Shown: positions 21,701 through 64,000 of the stretch, in pieces
How positions within the stretch are numbered: the stretch's first letter is position 1
Layout of the letters: every line of letters begins with the position of its first letter
Assembly: GCF_033807715.1 (NCBI RefSeq)
Contig: NC_084601.1
Coordinates: 14,036,690 to 14,100,689 of the forward strand
Direction: 5' to 3'
Length of the DNA: 64,000 nt
Origin: Cololabis saira
Lineage: Eukaryota; Chordata; Actinopteri; Beloniformes; Belonidae
Notes under the pieces: model-generated
The model's input: only the letters and a program-made list of their open reading frames with translations
Told to the model about the DNA's origin: nothing
Databases searched by the model: none
Program-made: the position numbers and the translations under genes

Positions 21701-21941
21701 ATCCAAGCAGGACAACGTTGAACTGTGTTTATCTCTCAGGCCAATCCAGATTCAAGCAGGGGACCAGTACCCAGTTACTGAGCGGTCCAGCTTGATTTAT
21801 GCAGCTTTATCTTTAATTTGGAAACTTTTCTGATAATCAGTGTCAAAAAGGCTAAAATGTATTTAATGTTGTCTAAACAACAAAATGGAGATGTACTGGA
21901 GAATACTAAAGAGGCGCCGTGTGAGGGAAGGTGGAGGGCCG
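18735..21941 (-). other. cdk6: cdk6 3' UTR (about 3.2 kb, inferred extent)
   Basis: No other gene is visible between the cdk6 stop codon (21942..21944) and fam133b. An AATAAA hexamer on the minus strand at 18754..18759 is followed by a T/G-rich stretch, a plausible final poly(A) site. An earlier AATAAA at 21371..21376 could give a short 3' UTR. A long 3' UTR fits the gene family: mammalian CDK6 has a very long one. Low-complexity A/T runs are present; no ORF with a recognisable domain. Confidence 0.5.
18754..18759 (-). terminator. Candidate distal poly(A) signal of cdk6
   Basis: AATAAA on the minus strand, just before the CpG-richer fam133b upstream region. Which of several candidate hexamers is used cannot be read from sequence alone. 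Confidence 0.45.
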
Positions 21942-60653
<38,712 letters not shown>

Positions 60654-62457
60654 TTTTGCAGATTTTTTTTTTCTTCCCCCCTCCTCGTCTCTTGTTGAAA
60701 ATATTGCGGGGAATCCCGGCGAGGGTGGCGAGCCAGCGCTTCTCACAAAGACATATTCACAGAATAAAGTTGGCACATGCGATGCCTAGATGACAGGGAG
60801 ACACAGATGGAAGAAGAGACCATCTTTTTTGTCACATTTGGTCAGAGAGCTCTCCAGGTAGGCATTAACAGGACTGTCATCATGTTTTATTCCGACTATC
60901 AAAAGCAGCACCGTTGTGTCCCAGATTCCACTCCTCCTACTGTTACGCACTGCAACTCATGTCCTCCTACCACTAACACAAAGTCATGAAAAAATAATTT
61001 AAATTAGCTAAATGCACCCCCCCTCCCCTCCTTTTAAGATGGCTTTGCATAAAATAATTAGTCTCGCGCAGAGGAATCAATCAACTCCAATAGAAATACT
61101 GAAGTAACGTTCACGTGCGCTACCTTACTGTCGTAAAGGAAATTAACATCTGGGGGGGAAAACACGCCAAAAGAGCACAAACTTCGCATAGAAAGTTGTT
61201 TGAGTTAGGTAAATGACGACATAGCGAGCTCGTTTTTTTTGTAAGAGGAGTTTCTGTTTGAGAGGACCCAAACTGTGAGCACGTGCTGCATTGTCTGAAC
61301 TTCCTACACTAATAGTCCATTTAAAACACTGTAAAAGTCGCCTCCAAAGCCCCAAACCGGTTTGAATGTGTAGAACAGGGTCCCAACAGAATATTCCCGA
61401 TGTTTTCATTAGCGATGACAGCGTCCCCGAATTTTTTCTAATTTAAAAGCCCGCAGACCCAATAATTAAAATGGCCTAAATTCTAACTGATGTCCCAATA
61501 TCTCGGGGACACTCTTTGAAATGTGATTGTGTTTTAAAGCAATATTTCTAAACAAAATTGTTGATGTGTGTATATACGTGTGTGTCACATTCTGTACATA
61601 AAAAAGCCTATCCCCACTTTTACCTTGTTTTGTGTTGTCAGTAAAATGTCGTAACGTCGGCATGCCCGAGAAAATGCTGAGGAGGCATTCGCGTGTCGGA
61701 TCAAACTCCTCCGTCAAAAAACGCATCCCTGTCCACCGTCCTCCATGCGGGGGCCACACAGGTAGTTGACGGTGCAGGCTCTAACCCCCCATCCCTCAGA
61801 CTGCACCAGCCCGGGCAGAGGCTCTCGAACAAGGGGGGGAGGAGGAGGAGGAGGAGGAGGAGGAGGAGGAGGAGGGTGCGCTCACGCTCTCGTTGCGCCT
61901 GGTGTGGAGGAGAGGTGGCGGAGGTGGAGGGGCTGTGCGAGATTGCTCAGTGGGGGAGTCATAGGACAAAGGCAAAACGCTTGATATAACCCTCCAAAAC
62001 CACGCTCCTCTTCGGATTTGCTCCTTTTCTTTCGTCTTCTGTGTTTTTTTTTTCTTTCTCCCCTCTCTCTCCCTCTCTCTCCCCTCGCATATATCCGCGG
62101 ATGGGGCTGTGCAACTTCAGCCGCGCTCGCCCGTGGGAGCTCCGTCTCTGCCTTGCTTTTCCCACGCCGGCTGAATGTTGGCCTGACCCCCTTCAGAGAG
62201 GTTTGACACGGAGCGGGGACATTTCCGCATTCCTCCCCGACTACAAAGGCACACCGCCTCCTTTTTGCTCTCCCTCGGCCTCCTTGGTGCTTTTGCCATT
62301 CATAGTCCTCCTCCGGCGGGTTTTGTCTTCTGTGTCAGAAACCGGGAGCGCCGCGGGGAGCGGGGAGGGGAGAGAGACACAGAGAGACACATGAGAGAGA
62401 GAGAGAGAGGAGGCTGGAATGAGGGACCCGCCGCACTATCTGTCTCCTGGAGATCCT
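60654..62457 (-). promoter_or_regulatory. cdk6: cdk6 5' UTR and CpG-rich promoter region
   Basis: Upstream of the ATG (60653, context GCAAAAATGG) the sequence becomes GC-rich, especially 61660..62460, which carries many CpGs, a (GGA)n tract at about 61837-61874 and pyrimidine/purine-rich blocks. No TATA box was recognised, as expected for a CpG-type promoter. A minus-strand donor (AAACAAG|GTAAAAG, exon end 61624) could close a noncoding first exon, parallel to the noncoding exon 1 of mammalian CDK6; its upstream limit and the matching acceptor before 60653 are not certain. This exon would contain a short upstream ORF starting at about 61749. Confidence 0.5.
61837..61874. repeat. (GGA)n repeat in the cdk6 promoter region
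   Basis: About 11 GGA units following GGGGGGA. It lies upstream of the inferred noncoding exon end, within the CpG-rich region. Confidence 0.85.
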
Positions 62458-62560
62458 GAAGGATGGTTTATGGTCCCGCGTTACACCGACGCAGAGCCCA
62501 CGGCGTACGGTGCGCGTCGTCGCGTTCCCTACACCGTCGATTTAACGCGGAACCATAACA
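62458..62560. mobile_element. Second Harbinger-like MITE copy at the edge of the cdk6 promoter
   Basis: GGTTTATGGTCCCGCGTTAC on the left and GTTATGGTTCCGCGTTAAAT (reversed) on the right are inverted repeats like those at 46681..46780. The interior is also alike (ACGCAGAGCC, ACCGTCGATTTAACGCG). No clean TAA duplication is visible. Confidence 0.65.
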
Positions 62561-64000
62561 GGACATCAGTAGGCCTATAGTGATGGTCCAAAGGGGTCAG
62601 TCAGGTTCAAGGCCCGCTGGCCTGAACTGTGGCTGGGGTGGTCGGAGTGAGTGTTCGGGTGGTCGTGGACCAACAGGCCCAGATTATTAATAAAAGAAAA
62701 AAAAAATGGAATATTGTCCAATAATATATATGGAATATTGTCCAATATCAACATACACTGACACTAACATCCATGAGGAGTCCAGATTCTATCAGTTCAC
62801 AAGACCATATAAATAGTTGATCTGCAACTAAAGGCCTACACAATAAATACCTTTTTATTTACAATTATTTATTATTATCTTTAGTTACAGTTTATTACAA
62901 AATACACGGTAAAATATTTTGTATAAATCATTTATAGACTACACTGCATCAGGGTGATGAACTCCTGATTCAATATTGAAGTTTATTTCTGTACGTGTTC
63001 ATAATTCGTTTATTTCTTATTTTTATTTACAATGTACTTTTTGTATGTTACTATTTTTTTTAAACTAATTCTGATTAAACGGTTTAATCATTTTTAAAAC
63101 TGTTTAAACATTTTTTTGCAAAATGAATCAATCTCAACAATCTTAATTTTTTTTATTAAAAGCTAAAATAACTGTCACCATCCATTTTTAAAAATAATAA
63201 ACTTAACATTTGGATATTTCCTAAAATTATACTCAAATTTCCAATTAAAAAAATTGTACTTAAAAAAAAGACATTTCCAAACATATTTGAATTTTAAACT
63301 TCTCTAAAAAAAATGTGACAAACTTTTATTTTTCCCTTTTTCTCTTGCTTGACACGGTTTAGACATGACGCGACTTGATGCCAGATTTCAGCGATGAATA
63401 GCCCATTACAGGCATGTAACCAAGTCCCATTATCACAGCATTATTTGACAGCGTGCATTAAAGATACACAGAAGATCAGAAGAAGGTTGCTCACCAAACG
63501 CTACAGTTTTCATCCAAACTTGTCTTCCATGCTGCTCGCAGAATTCACTTATTTCCATTGAAAAGGTAAAACTATAGGAGATAATGACATGGAAGTATCT
63601 ATGGCAATGTGTCCTGCTCAACTATACGGACAACCCTAAACTCGAACCATTAACATCACAAAAGGAACAATGCAGACAATAGATCCTAGACCAATTACTG
63701 TAAATGGGGGCATTTACATTTTTTCATCATTATTGTGTGGGTGAAATCAGTTCTGAGAACCATGGCTCAGATTAAATAAATTGGCAAACATACCTCTGAT
63801 TTGACAGGAGAACAAACCAATTAGATAAGTCCTGCACGCAGGCTAGATCTGAGAGACAGACATACTTCAAACATTCAAACGCACACTTTTTAAGAAAGAG
63901 TGTAACTATTTTATATAATTTCCTGTGGTATCGTAACTTACTCAGTACAAGAATTGTCTCCCCTTAACAGGAGATTTGGATTAAAATCATTTTATAAAAT
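62561..64000. other. AT-rich intergenic DNA upstream of cdk6
   Basis: A short direct repeat (ATATGGAATATTGTCCAATA, about 62709-62748) and A/T runs occur. No gene, RNA or transposon ends were recognised. Confidence 0.5.

Overview
The window is vertebrate nuclear DNA, almost certainly from a teleost fish. Short coding exons are separated by long AT-rich introns with GT..AG splice sites. The intergenic and intronic space is full of fish-type repeats: LINE 3' ends, hAT, Tc1/mariner-like and Harbinger-like MITEs, and very long microsatellites. There is no prokaryotic content, CRISPR array, operon or phage.

Three protein-coding genes were assembled exon by exon; all lie on the minus strand. (1) A secreted granulin gene (CDS 3026..5405, 5 coding exons, 298 aa) has a signal peptide and three complete 12-cysteine granulin modules. 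A TATA box lies upstream and a poly(A) signal at 2757..2762. (2) A FAM133-family gene (CDS 8354..18178, 11 exons, 262 aa) encodes a Lys/Ser-rich nuclear-type protein. (3) cdk6 (CDS 21942..60653, 7 coding exons, 325 aa) encodes the cyclin D-dependent kinase. It has a 3' UTR of about 3.2 kb and a CpG-rich 5' region at 60.7-62.4 kb. The fam133b-cdk6 neighbourhood matches the human FAM133B-CDK6 pair; the granulin gene next to it is not part of that human pair.

Layout: 0-2 kb holds a dead LINE and a 230-240 bp tandem repeat; 2.7-5.9 kb the granulin gene; 5.9-7.7 kb unannotated intergenic DNA; 7.7-18.2 kb fam133b; 18.7-62.4 kb cdk6; 62.5-64 kb AT-rich intergenic DNA. The three genes share no pathway: a secreted growth factor or lysosomal precursor, a probable nuclear/RNA-associated protein, and a G1 cell-cycle kinase.

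I found no new multi-gene system. The most informative signals are structural. Several transposon insertions have readable target-site duplications (TSDs). One hAT-type element makes up about 80% of cdk6 intron 5. A 1.9-kb AAAG array with higher-order repeats sits wholly inside another hAT-like element. A 645-bp palindrome is built from repeated AATAAAGTCGTAAT-type units. A truncated L1 is nested inside another LINE tail with a perfect 17-bp TSD. Splicing oddities are a GC-AG intron in the granulin gene and two consecutive AAG|GTCAT donors in fam133b.
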